From the NCBI GenBank assembly GCA_013388905.1, contig JACAEI010000005.1, positions 1 through 48,796 of the forward strand: DNA of 48,796 nt. The letters are read 5' to 3'. A model generated the notes under the pieces. It did not search any database, was not told the origin of the DNA, and was given only the letters and a program-made list of their open reading frames with translations. Each line of letters begins with the position of its first letter. Positions within the stretch are counted from its first letter, which is position 1. Positions 33,644-41,430 of this stretch are shown one piece after another. The position numbers were made by a program, and so were the translations under genes. The DNA comes from Candidatus Bathyarchaeota archaeon (lineage in GTDB: Archaea > Thermoproteota > Bathyarchaeia > Bathyarchaeales > Bathycorpusculaceae).

Positions 33644-34894
33644 CTAAGTGATTTTAAATAGGGGTCTTCCTCCTCCTAAAACTTTTCCTTCACAACCATC
33701 GATGACAATCACGTAGTTTTCTCCTTTTAACGTATAGTGAACAAACCAGACTGGCGCATGCACAAGCTCAGCCTCTCCAAGAACTACGCTTGTATTGCAC
33801 GTTTCAAGTGAATCTACTTTGCCACTTGCAATTAGTTTTTCTTTTGCCTCAACCTCCGCTTTAACTTTCATTTTGGCTTCTTCTTCGCCAAGTTCTGTAT
33901 TGAGAAACTCAGCTTCTGGAGGAATCCTGCCAGGGTCAAAGGGAATCTTCTTTGCAGCAGGCACATCATAATAGTTTATTTCACTTATCATTGTTCTTCT
34001 CGCTAATGTTGGCCAAACATAATTGTTTGAGAAGGAATACGCAATAGTATAGGGTTTTTTATCTTTTTGCTGTATTTCTGCATAGGCTTTGGCACCAGCA
34101 AGAACCAGTTTTCCAAACTTTGCGAACCCACTTGAGCGTTTGTCTGTGACAGCCTCTTGAGCTTGATGAATCTCTCCCATAACTCCCATGCCTGCCTTAC
34201 CCCTAAACGATGTGTTTGCGTTGGCTGAGAAAACCCAAAAAGGAACATAGCGTAATTTCACGTTTGTTATTGAGGAATCTTTTGAAACACCCATCCTAAA
34301 AATGCCCTTATCCATGTATTTTTTCGCTGCTTCCACAGCTTGCTGAGCAAAAAGACGATTCTCGAGCATGCTATGCTTCTTTATCTCTTCTCTCGTAGCC
34401 ACGGTCAAAGTGAAGCCACAGTATCTGCATGTAACAACCAAATCTTCTTGTGTCACGTTAAACGGTGCGCCGCATCTGCTACAGTTTGTAGGAGGGGGTT
34501 CCGCCGACTTTTGAACTGGCGTAGGCGATTGTGGAGCTGTAGGCGCTGGAATTGTGGGTGTCGCTGCTCCTGTTGGAACAGGCTGACCCACTGCCGTTTC
34601 TGTGTGACTTTTGAAAGCTTGTGGGTTTTTGGCAGATGCTAGAATAACGTCTTCAACAACAAACCAGCCTTCTTGATTGTTGTCGTTTATTCCAGTAACA
34701 ATGAAATCGTCTGGAACACCTTTCACGCTCAGTGATTCTCTTGCTCCAAACATTCCAGGCTTTTTATAATCTATCATGAAACTAGTTTCGCCCGTTAATA
34801 TGCGCTCAATTTTGTAGCCTTGTTTTTCCATGGCGGCCTTCAGTTTCTCTAACAAAACTTTGATGTCGACTCCGAGGTTTTGATAACGTGCCAT
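33644..34894 (-). CDS. Zinc-ribbon protein of the SPFH cluster
   Basis: A 416-residue protein, first gene of the three-gene SPFH operon. Residues 1-100 form an alpha/beta domain (VDIKVLLEKLKAAMEKQGYK). A Pro/Thr-rich linker leads to a zinc ribbon near 137-162 (CSRCGAPFNVTQEDLVVTCR followed by YCGF). The rest is a beta-rich domain (RYVPFWVFSANANTSFRGKA, ELVHAPVWFVHYTLKGENYV) that ends close to VLGGGRPLFKIT. Bacterial ydj-type operons also combine an SPFH protein with a zinc-ribbon protein, which supports a shared membrane-associated job. No transmembrane helix is clear. Confidence 0.78.
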   Translation of the reverse strand: MARYQNLGVDIKVLLEKLKAAMEKQGYKIERILTGETSFMIDYKKPGMFGARESLSVKGVPDDFIVTGINDNNQEGWFVVEDVILASAKNPQAFKSHTETAVGQPVPTGAATPTIPAPTAPQSPTPVQKSAEPPPTNCSRCGAPFNVTQEDLVVTCRYCGFTLTVATREEIKKHSMLENRLFAQQAVEAAKKYMDKGIFRMGVSKDSSITNVKLRYVPFWVFSANANTSFRGKAGMGVMGEIHQAQEAVTDKRSSGFAKFGKLVLAGAKAYAEIQQKDKKPYTIAYSFSNNYVWPTLARRTMISEINYYDVPAAKKIPFDPGRIPPEAEFLNTELGEEEAKMKVKAEVEAKEKLIASGKVDSLETCNTSVVLGEAELVHAPVWFVHYTLKGENYVIVIDGCEGKVLGGGRPLFKIT

Positions 34895-34979
34895 AGCTAT
34901 CCAACAGTGTTATCTTAAAAGGGTAGCTTAAAATTTGTGGAGTTTGAATATCTTTTTCTTGGAGTGGAACATGCTCGGT

Positions 34980-35666
34980 TCATTTTATTATTAGCTGGTA
35001 AATCTCTTTTGTTACGTATTCCAGATACTTCTCTTTATCTGTCAGGTTGAATATTGTTACGGAAGCATCTCTTGTTAAGCCCACCACATAGCCGTATTCT
35101 TTAGACCTTGCCACCACATACCATAGGTCGCCATGCTTGCAATAGTCTTCGAAAAGTGAAGTTGTAATCAAATCAGGACCATAGAGCGAAAGTTTATTCA
35201 CATTTGGGATGTCAACATTATCAAAAAACGTTATCTTAGTATCCTCTGGATTTTTTAAGTGAAAATCTTTCAGCGTTTCAGGAGGTATTCTAGCTTCTAC
35301 TATGCTGCCCATTTTTTCGAAAAGAATTTCGCTGAGCTTATTTGCGATAAAATTGGCTAGACGCTTCTTCTCAACAACTGTCAGAAATGTGGAGTCTTCA
35401 CGTTGCGAAAAACTGAAAACGGCTTCTACTGTACGCGGTAATGGTGCAACTTTACCTCTATGGAAAACATGCGTTACATAATCGTGCGAATAAATGCCTC
35501 TAAGCATGTTTTCTTTCGGTAGAAGTCCTACAACTTCTGTAATAAGCGTAAATTTGTAGTCGCCTTCCTCGTAGGCTTCTTCGGTGTGATAATCCTCAAG
35601 CCTTGATGCGATTTCGGCTATTGAAAGCGGTTCTGAAAGTTTAAAGACTTTACCAGCAACAACCAT
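34980..35666 (-). CDS. Conserved hypothetical protein, divergent from the SMC-like operon
   Basis: A 228-residue soluble alpha/beta protein beginning MVVAGKVFKLSEPLSIAEIA. It has conserved-looking blocks RTVEAVFSFSQREDSTFLTV, KKRLANFIANKLSEILFE and the end KEKYLEYVTKEIYQLIIK. No enzyme motif or signal peptide is seen. Its start faces the SMC-like operon across 186 bases, so the two may share a control region, but there is no sign that it is part of that complex. I do not recognise the family. Confidence 0.68.
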   Translation of the reverse strand: MVVAGKVFKLSEPLSIAEIASRLEDYHTEEAYEEGDYKFTLITEVVGLLPKENMLRGIYSHDYVTHVFHRGKVAPLPRTVEAVFSFSQREDSTFLTVVEKKRLANFIANKLSEILFEKMGSIVEARIPPETLKDFHLKNPEDTKITFFDNVDIPNVNKLSLYGPDLITTSLFEDYCKHGDLWYVVARSKEYGYVVGLTRDASVTIFNLTDKEKYLEYVTKEIYQLIIK

Positions 35667-35796
35667 GTTAAACCACGCCCTTTTAATGTGATGCCTTTTG
35701 CTTAAGAAATTTTAGTCTGGTAGATAAAAAGTGTGCATATTTCCATGTAAAACCTTTCTGTGGCGTCTTATGGCTTTGATGGAAACTTTGCCTAAT

Positions 35797-35808
35797 TGTT
35801 TTAATACT
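35797..35808 (+). promoter_or_regulatory. TATA-like box of the SMC-like operon
   Basis: The A/T stretch TGTTTTAATACT lies about 45-56 bases before the ATG at 35853, with GAGG between them, in the divergent gap. Confidence 0.35.
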
Positions 35809-35852
35809 GGATTTTTACCCTTATTATCACCCCTAAGAGGCAGCTAAACGCA

Positions 35853-37820
35853 ATGTTGATTCAAGAGGTCATCCTCGAAAACTTCATGTCCTACGAGTAT
35901 TCTAGGGTACCCTTTAAATCTGGGATAAACGTCATCTGCGGACCTAACGGGTCTGGAAAATCCTCGCTTTTATTGGCTGTTTCCGTGGCGTTAGGTCAAT
36001 CCTACACGGAACGTTCCAAAAAGCTGAGTAATCTGATACGTTGGGGGAAAGATCAGGCCCGTGTAACATTGGTTTTGGACAACGCTAAAAGAGGCAATAG
36101 AAGACCAATTCCAAAGTTTAATAAAGACCAGATTTTTCTAACCCGTGTTCTGCGTCGAGATGGTCAATACTGGTTTGAGCTTGACAACCGGGCTGCCACA
36201 AAAACAGACGTTGCACGATTATTATCTAAACTGGGCGTTGATCCAGAAAACATGCTTATTATTATGCATCAGAACATGGTTGAACAGTTCACTGTGCTTT
36301 CGCAACAAGAAAAGCTGCGCATGGTTGAGGCAGCTGTAGGACTTGAGCCTTACCGTGCAAACGTTTTAGAAGCTCAAAAAAAGCTGACACGCATACTAAG
36401 CCAAGAAGATTCAGTAAGCAAGCTTCTGGAATCAGCTGAGCAGACGCTTAATTATTGGCGAGAACAATATGGCAGATACCAAGAAAAGAAACAGTTGCAA
36501 ACCAAAAGGCGATTTTTAGAAAGAGAACTTGCGTGGGCGGAAGTTGCCCGAAGAGAAGACGTAGCTAAAGACTTAGAGGAAGAAATGAAAAAAGAGCTAG
36601 CTATTCTGAATCAGATAGAGGAAGAGACTAAAACTGCGATAGGGCAATTGCAGACCGAACAAGGTGCTCATGACAAACTGAGAAAAGAATGGAAGACACT
36701 TTTTGACGAACGCTTAAGTCTTGAACGCGAAAAATCCAAAATCGAAACAACAATCTCACTTTGCGACCAGCTTCTAAAAGAAACCGCTATACTTGAAACA
36801 GTTAATGAGAAACATGAAAACCCGTCATCCATGATAAGTCCACTAGCAAGAGAAGATTTGTCAGCGCAGTTTAAGCTTCTCAAAAGCGCAAACTTGAACG
36901 CGCTGATACAGAATAATAGCCAGCAACTGTCAAAATTAAACGCCAAAATAGATGAAAATCAGAGAAGAACGCAGAGCTTGGAAGAAGAAACCGAAAAAAT
37001 TGGCAACCACGTTCTAGAAAGCCGAGTTAAGCTGGCTTTATTGCAGTATCGTCGTGGCAATGTTAAAGAGAATTTAGAAAGACTAGAGAATCAGCTTAAA
37101 AGTGCAAAGACAATTTTGAACGAGTCTTTGACGAAAGCAGAGCAAACAGGCCCCAGAATAGCCGTTATAAAAACTGTTGGCGAAATACTGGACGAAATGC
37201 GAATCACCGATGGACATTTAACTGCTCTTGCTGATGTTTCAGAAGACATAGAACGCATGTACGAATCCTACTCAAAACTTTACTTAGAACTAAAAGAAAA
37301 AGCGCAACAAGTAACGGAAAATAGAGAAAAAACGCTGGAAGAAGTCAAAACACGAATGCAAAATTGGAGAACAGTAATCCAAAGTCTGCTGGACCGTGTG
37401 AATCTGGAGTATCAGAAGACTTTGGCTCAAGCGCAAGCGGTTGGTGAAGTAAGACTGGCTAATGGACATGATATAGAACTAGCTGGATTAGAGATTGTTG
37501 TGGGCTTCAAAGGCGGTAAACCTGTGCCTCTTGATGCTTATACGCAGAGTGGTGGAGAAAGGACAACAGCCACTATGAGCTTTCTGTTGGCTTTGCAGCA
37601 ACATGTTCGTTCACCGTTCCGCGCCGTTGATGAATATGATATTCACATGGACCCGAAGAACCGTGAAATAATTTCGAAAATGCTCATTTCAACAGTTAAA
37701 GACGCAAATGCGCAATACATTGTGATTACGCCCAGCCAGATAACGTTTGCAAAGGAAGAAACAAACATAATTACAGTGCAAAATGTTGAGGGCAAATCTG
37801 TAATCAGAGAGGTTGCCTAA
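35853..37820 (+). CDS. Short SMC-type ATPase with Smc5/6-like head
   Basis: A 655-residue SMC/Rad50-class ATPase. The N-terminal head has Walker A (CGPNGSGKSSLLLAV, about residues 29-43) and a Q-loop region (MLIIMHQNMVEQF). A coiled coil of only about 300 residues (about 195-500) follows, with a break near ENPSSMISPLAREDL but no zinc hook and no obvious hinge domain. The C-terminal head has the signature (QSGGERTTATMSFLLALQ) and Walker B (FRAVDEYDIHMDP), which resembles Smc5/Smc6 (VDE-N-GMDP type) more than canonical SMC. It is first in an operon with kleisin-like and tandem winged-helix genes, the stop overlapping the next ATG by one base. It probably loads on DNA as a dimer with these partners. 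Confidence 0.9.
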   Translation: MLIQEVILENFMSYEYSRVPFKSGINVICGPNGSGKSSLLLAVSVALGQSYTERSKKLSNLIRWGKDQARVTLVLDNAKRGNRRPIPKFNKDQIFLTRVLRRDGQYWFELDNRAATKTDVARLLSKLGVDPENMLIIMHQNMVEQFTVLSQQEKLRMVEAAVGLEPYRANVLEAQKKLTRILSQEDSVSKLLESAEQTLNYWREQYGRYQEKKQLQTKRRFLERELAWAEVARREDVAKDLEEEMKKELAILNQIEEETKTAIGQLQTEQGAHDKLRKEWKTLFDERLSLEREKSKIETTISLCDQLLKETAILETVNEKHENPSSMISPLAREDLSAQFKLLKSANLNALIQNNSQQLSKLNAKIDENQRRTQSLEEETEKIGNHVLESRVKLALLQYRRGNVKENLERLENQLKSAKTILNESLTKAEQTGPRIAVIKTVGEILDEMRITDGHLTALADVSEDIERMYESYSKLYLELKEKAQQVTENREKTLEEVKTRMQNWRTVIQSLLDRVNLEYQKTLAQAQAVGEVRLANGHDIELAGLEIVVGFKGGKPVPLDAYTQSGGERTTATMSFLLALQQHVRSPFRAVDEYDIHMDPKNREIISKMLISTVKDANAQYIVITPSQITFAKEETNIITVQNVEGKSVIREVA

Positions 37821-38650
37821 TGCAGACGAAAAGAGAACGCTCAAAGCTGGGCAGAGAAAAGCTTCAACGCATAATCGAAATGTGTAAATCAGTTGAAGAC
37901 CGCTCGCTTGACCCTTTTCTTATTGACGTTGACGGAGTCATTAGCACTGTTAAAGAGTATTTTCCAGAATGGAAAATCCCAGACGACTTGAACTTAGATG
38001 CTGAAACTATACATCGCTTAGCTTCCGTTATAAAACTCCAAAGCGAATGGGTTAAACATCGCTCGACTTCGCTCTACACAGACCCATTCTTATTAGAAGA
38101 AAAGCTTGCGCGCATAGCAAAAGAAGATATGGTGGAAATCTTTACAAAGATTTGGCATCCTATAATCGAGTTCGAGCAGATTTCGCTTCACAGTTTTGCA
38201 GAATCCCTTCGCTATTGGGAAAGCCTTTTGCCACTTAAGGAAAGATGGAAGGAATTCGCACCAGAAGAAGTTGAAACAAGTCTTGCAACAAGAGAAGAGC
38301 TTATTAAGCAACAGATTTTGCGAGACAAAGCTTTTTCCGAAGAATTGGAAAACTTTTGGCAAGAACTGAAGCAACAAGTTGAAACAAAGGGCAAAGAAGG
38401 AAAGATTCGCTACTGGGATTTTGTGGGTGCAGAAACTTACGAGGATACTGTACAAAGGGCGTTTATGACTAGCTTCCTTGTTACATACGGTTACGCAACA
38501 TTGGAAATAATTCCATTAGAGGAAGAAATTTTCGTCAAACCATATGAAAAGCAGATGGCTAAAGCTGGCAAAAAACAGCTGATTTCCATACCCATATCGG
38601 TTTCAGTTAAAGACTGGCTGAAGTGGAAGAGAGGAGAACTGAATGAGTAA
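37820..38650 (+). CDS. Kleisin-like partner of the SMC-type ATPase
   Basis: A 276-residue protein encoded between the SMC-type ATPase (1-base overlap) and the winged-helix gene (8-base overlap). It is mostly helical (LGREKLQRIIEMCKSVEDRS, HSFAESLRYWESLLPLKERW). The C-terminal part (about 205-276) reads as a winged helix of kleisin type: AFMTSFLVTYGYATLEIIPL then EEEIFVKPY, much like the C-terminal domain of ScpA that binds the SMC head. Position, length near that of ScpA, and this terminal domain support a kleisin that bridges the two ATPase heads. Sequence similarity is low, so this is a structural inference. Confidence 0.8.
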   Translation: MQTKRERSKLGREKLQRIIEMCKSVEDRSLDPFLIDVDGVISTVKEYFPEWKIPDDLNLDAETIHRLASVIKLQSEWVKHRSTSLYTDPFLLEEKLARIAKEDMVEIFTKIWHPIIEFEQISLHSFAESLRYWESLLPLKERWKEFAPEEVETSLATREELIKQQILRDKAFSEELENFWQELKQQVETKGKEGKIRYWDFVGAETYEDTVQRAFMTSFLVTYGYATLEIIPLEEEIFVKPYEKQMAKAGKKQLISIPISVSVKDWLKWKRGELNE

Positions 38651-39197
38651 GAGAAAAGCGTACTATGCCAGCAAAATTAAAAGAGCCATCCACATGCTCT
38701 TCTACCGAAGGCACAAGAAACCCGGCGTGAAAGGATGGGAACTCAGAAAAGCTTTAGGCTCAGACTATCCGAAGGTGCTCAAAATTTTAGACGATTATTT
38801 GAAGACGCTTGATTTGCAGGTGAAGACTGTTTTTGAAGAGGAAAAACCAGTTGAAAAACCAACTTTGGAAGAGTTAGATAAGGCGAGATTCTACGTGACT
38901 TTGCGTGGTGAATTGACGCCTAAAGAGACTAAAATGATTGGGTGGCGAATAGATGACTTGGCAGGCTTAGCCATAACAATCGCATACATAATTTCTAAAA
39001 AGGGCAAAGCCCAACGAAAAGAGGTTGAAGACCTTTTGCGCGAAAAGCTTCCTGGATGGAAAGTAGGACTTAACATCGACCGCTATATCCGCTATGGATA
39101 CTTGACGCAAGACGAGAATGAACAGTTGTATTTAGATTGGAGAACCCGCGCCGAAGTCGACCAGAAAGCACTAATAGATTTGCTTCTGACAAAATAA
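38643..39197 (+). CDS. Tandem winged-helix (KITE/Nse3-like) subunit of the SMC-type complex
   Basis: A 184-residue protein, last of the overlapping SMC operon. The first winged helix spans about 8-85 (KIKRAIHMLFYRRHKKPGVK, ALGSDYPKVLKILDDYLKTL). The second spans about 100-184 and ends RYIRYGYLTQDENEQLYLDW then RTRAEVDQ, a wing-and-helix pattern like the end of Nse1/Nse3-MAGE domains (a YLxY strand then WGPRAxxE). Two winged helices of this size next to a kleisin are the mark of KITE proteins (ScpB, MukE, Nse1/Nse3), which bind kleisin and DNA. The assignment is by pattern and context. Confidence 0.8.
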   Translation: MSKRKAYYASKIKRAIHMLFYRRHKKPGVKGWELRKALGSDYPKVLKILDDYLKTLDLQVKTVFEEEKPVEKPTLEELDKARFYVTLRGELTPKETKMIGWRIDDLAGLAITIAYIISKKGKAQRKEVEDLLREKLPGWKVGLNIDRYIRYGYLTQDENEQLYLDWRTRAEVDQKALIDLLLTK

Positions 39198-39249
39198 AGT
39201 CGAAGCGTATTTTTTATCTACCAATTCTTTAGCATAACTTTGCAGAAGG

Positions 39250-39260
39250 CTTTATATTTA
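39250..39260 (+). promoter_or_regulatory. TATA box of the ArsR-like regulator gene
   Basis: CTTTATATTTA lies about 42-52 bases before the ATG at 39302, implying a leader near 18 bases. Confidence 0.45.
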
Positions 39261-39301
39261 TCGTTTTGTATTAGGTAAATATCAAATTGAAATAGAAAAA
39301 T

Positions 39302-39889
39302 ATGAATGTGAAGGTGGTGAATGTAGAATTGTCTGACGAGTTTAAAGAAGAAATGAAAAAGCTCAGAGAAGAAATTTCAAAACTAAAGAAACAGCTTGAG
39401 GCTGTTACTGAAAAAGAAACTAGAAGACGTCATGGAATCTACATTGATGTTGGCAACCATGTGCATGACTACATGGAAGACATCGTGGAGAGCGTTGCCG
39501 AGGGCATACATGGCGAGCTTGACAAATCCATTTTTATTGGTCCAAGAGGAGTCAGAATCTGCAAACGAGAAAGACGCCATCCAGAAGAGTGTGAGCAAGA
39601 TATTGACTTTCCCAAAATAGCTGAAGTCATGAGCGCTCTGGGACAAGAACACAGGCTAAAGATATTAAAGGAACTTACAAGTGGAGGCAAATACATCAAC
39701 GAGCTCCAAGAGAAACTTTCTGAAATCACTGCAAGCACGCTGTCAAGTCACCTCAATGTTCTCGAAGAAGCAGGGCTTGTAGTTCAAGAAAAAGTTAGAG
39801 GACGCTACCTCATCACTATACCAGGCAGAACTGCTTACAAAATGGCAATACGCGTCACCAAATTTCTTGAAAGGGGGAGTCAAGAATGA
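39302..39889 (+). CDS. ArsR-like winged-helix regulator with coiled-coil N-terminus
   Basis: A 195-residue protein. Residues about 10-40 are a coiled coil (KEEMKKLREEISKLKKQLEA). A His-rich middle (RRRHGIYIDVGNHVHDYMED) and the block CKRERRHPEECEQD follow and could bind metal. Residues about 105-185 are an ArsR-type winged helix (EVMSALGQEHRLKILKELTS, TASTLSSHLNVLEEAGLVVQ, EKVRGRYLI). The gene overlaps the next by four bases (ATGA), so the regulator and its unknown partner are coupled. It could sense a metal or the partner protein; neither can be told from sequence. Confidence 0.85.
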   Translation: MNVKVVNVELSDEFKEEMKKLREEISKLKKQLEAVTEKETRRRHGIYIDVGNHVHDYMEDIVESVAEGIHGELDKSIFIGPRGVRICKRERRHPEECEQDIDFPKIAEVMSALGQEHRLKILKELTSGGKYINELQEKLSEITASTLSSHLNVLEEAGLVVQEKVRGRYLITIPGRTAYKMAIRVTKFLERGSQE

Positions 39890-40491
39890 TATGGCACAAA
39901 TACGAATTGGAAAGCACAGTTATGAAGGCAAGTGAGGCTTTGACGTTATGGAAAACAGAGAATGGCATAGTTAAAATCGACAAAAACACGATAGCAATTC
40001 CAATAAAATCAGGCGATGAACGAAAAGGCTACGTATTTCATGGGAATGGTAAACTGCTTCTAGACACTATTGTGGAGACTGAAAAAGGCGCAATTGGCGA
40101 ACCTGTTGAAAAAGAATTAGAGGAACCGTTTTTGGTGCTGGGAAATGCGGAAGAAATCCAACAGCGCTTTATCACGGCTAGTGAAGAAGACTTAAAAATA
40201 ATGGGCTATGAAAGCGAACAGAAATTCTTTGCTAAGACTGAAGAACTATTTGACCGTTTCCTTGGAAGGGGACTGATACATGAATATGGTTGTTGCGGAA
40301 AGACTGGCGGTTTCATTTTTGCCTTTCCGAACAGCGGTGGCAAATTAGACATCCTCATTACTAAAGGCTCTAAGCTTGTTTACAAAGCTGCGGATAAAGT
40401 CTTTGTTTCAAACAAGCGCAAAGTGGTTTTGAAAACTCCAAAAGAAGTAATAGTATCAAGTGATCAAAAATACATGATCTTCAAGCGCTAA
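39886..40491 (+). CDS. Unknown protein coupled to the ArsR-like regulator
   Basis: A 201-residue soluble protein that starts inside the stop of the regulator gene. The N-terminal half is beta-rich (VKIDKNTIAIPIKSGDERKG, GYVFHGNGKLLLDTIVETEK). The C-terminal half has a vicinal Cys pair (HEYGCCGKTGGFIFAFPNSG) and ends KTPKEVIVSSDQKYMIFKR. The Cys pair beside glycines hints at metal or redox chemistry, but I do not recognise a family. A fixed regulator-partner pair suggests a small sensory or stress module. Confidence 0.72.
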   Translation: MIWHKYELESTVMKASEALTLWKTENGIVKIDKNTIAIPIKSGDERKGYVFHGNGKLLLDTIVETEKGAIGEPVEKELEEPFLVLGNAEEIQQRFITASEEDLKIMGYESEQKFFAKTEELFDRFLGRGLIHEYGCCGKTGGFIFAFPNSGGKLDILITKGSKLVYKAADKVFVSNKRKVVLKTPKEVIVSSDQKYMIFKR

Positions 40492-40547
40492 CCTTTTCTT
40501 TTGGCTTAGCGCTTGAATTCCTTCTTCTTTAGGAAAATTGACTACGT

Positions 40548-40643
40548 TCATTTTCTTATTTTGCGGTAAATGAAGGCTATAATGTCTAGGATGATTACTG
40601 TGGCAAGAATCAGCAGTGGACTGCCCAAAAATTGGTCGATCAT
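40548..40643 (-). CDS. 31-residue single-helix membrane peptide
   Basis: ATG at 40643, 17 bases after the nusA-like stop, opens MIDQFLGSPLLILATVIILD followed by IIAFIYRKIRK and a stop. It is one hydrophobic helix with a basic tail, the shape of a real small membrane protein. It sits where rps12 would follow in many archaea. There is no ribosome site, so translation may be coupled to the gene before it. Confidence 0.5.
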   Translation of the reverse strand: MIDQFLGSPLLILATVIILDIIAFIYRKIRK

Positions 40644-40660
40644 GTTTTGTGCGCCTGAAG

Positions 40661-41098
40661 TTATGTTATGCTGACGTTTTGTATTTGGAAGTATCTTTTG
40701 GCTAAAAAGCGCAATCGCTCAGCGTTTCGCCCATTTTTTCCGATTGCTACGCCTTTGTCTCGGGGGTTTACTGTTACAACAGCTATGGATTTTCCATCTG
40801 GTCTCTCTGTAATCCGCACTTCTCTAACAGTTGCTGGTTTTAAGGCATTTTTAATGAATTGTGCTGGGCTATCTGAATACTCGATTATTTCATGCTTCTT
40901 TCCTGTCATTCTTTCTAATGTGCGGATATTTCTTCCACCTCTCCCGATTGCCACGCCCACTTGTCCAGTATTGACGACGAAAATCACACGTCCTTGTTCT
41001 TCATCGATTATACAATCTTTGACGCTTGCATTAGTAATACTTTCGAATAGGGCTATGTAACGCATTTCGTTGCTTGTGAATTTTATGCCGCTGGTCAT
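40661..41098 (-). CDS. nusA: NusA-like KH transcription factor
   Basis: A 145-residue archaeal NusA-type protein made of two KH domains, with the RNA-binding GxxG turns in AIGRGGRNIRTLERMTGK and AIGKNGRNAERLRF. It lacks the N-terminal polymerase-binding and S1 domains of bacterial NusA, as is normal for archaea. It overlaps the L30e gene by four bases and forms the end of the rpo2-rpo1-rpl30e-nusA unit, the classic archaeal order. It probably binds nascent RNA near the polymerase. Confidence 0.95.
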   Translation of the reverse strand: MTSGIKFTSNEMRYIALFESITNASVKDCIIDEEQGRVIFVVNTGQVGVAIGRGGRNIRTLERMTGKKHEIIEYSDSPAQFIKNALKPATVREVRITERPDGKSIAVVTVNPRDKGVAIGKNGRNAERLRFLAKRYFQIQNVSIT

Positions 41099-41430
41099 TC
41101 ATTTCCTCCGCTGGATTCCTCTGGCGCCGTTTCTTCTGTTAATCTAAGAATTTCTGAATCGCCCGGCTCTCTTATACTTAGCGCCGAAACACTGAAAGGT
41201 TTACCGCATAGGGCAGCCAGATCTAATGACGAACCCTTGTGGATTATTAAGGGAACATTCGAAAGATTAGCGTAGTATTCTATGTCTTCTCGTATTGCCT
41301 CAGGGCAGTTTGCGGCAAGAATTATCATTTTAGCTTTTCCCATCTTAGCATTTTGCAAAGCCGAGTTTGCTCCAAAAGTAACTTTGCCAGTCTTCGCGGC
41401 GGTTGAGATGGCTTTGTCTATGTCTATCAC
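41095..41430 (-). CDS. rpl30e: Ribosomal protein L30e
   Basis: A 111-residue large-subunit protein of the L7Ae/L30e fold. Recognisable blocks are KTGKVTFGANSALQNAKMGK, AKMIILAANCP and the loop NVPLIIHKGSSLDLAALCGK, followed by FSVSALSIREPG. The acidic tail (EETAPEESSGG) is longer than usual. It overlaps rpo1 by four bases and nusA by four bases, so the polymerase, ribosomal and termination genes are translated as a block. Confidence 0.96.
   Translation of the reverse strand: MIDIDKAISTAAKTGKVTFGANSALQNAKMGKAKMIILAANCPEAIREDIEYYANLSNVPLIIHKGSSLDLAALCGKPFSVSALSIREPGDSEILRLTEETAPEESSGGNE

Noticed and set aside
36400-37350. Rad50-type zinc hook in the SMC-like coiled coil
   Set aside because: No CxxC motif is present in this stretch; the only Cys lies in SLCDQLL, so a zinc hook is not supported.
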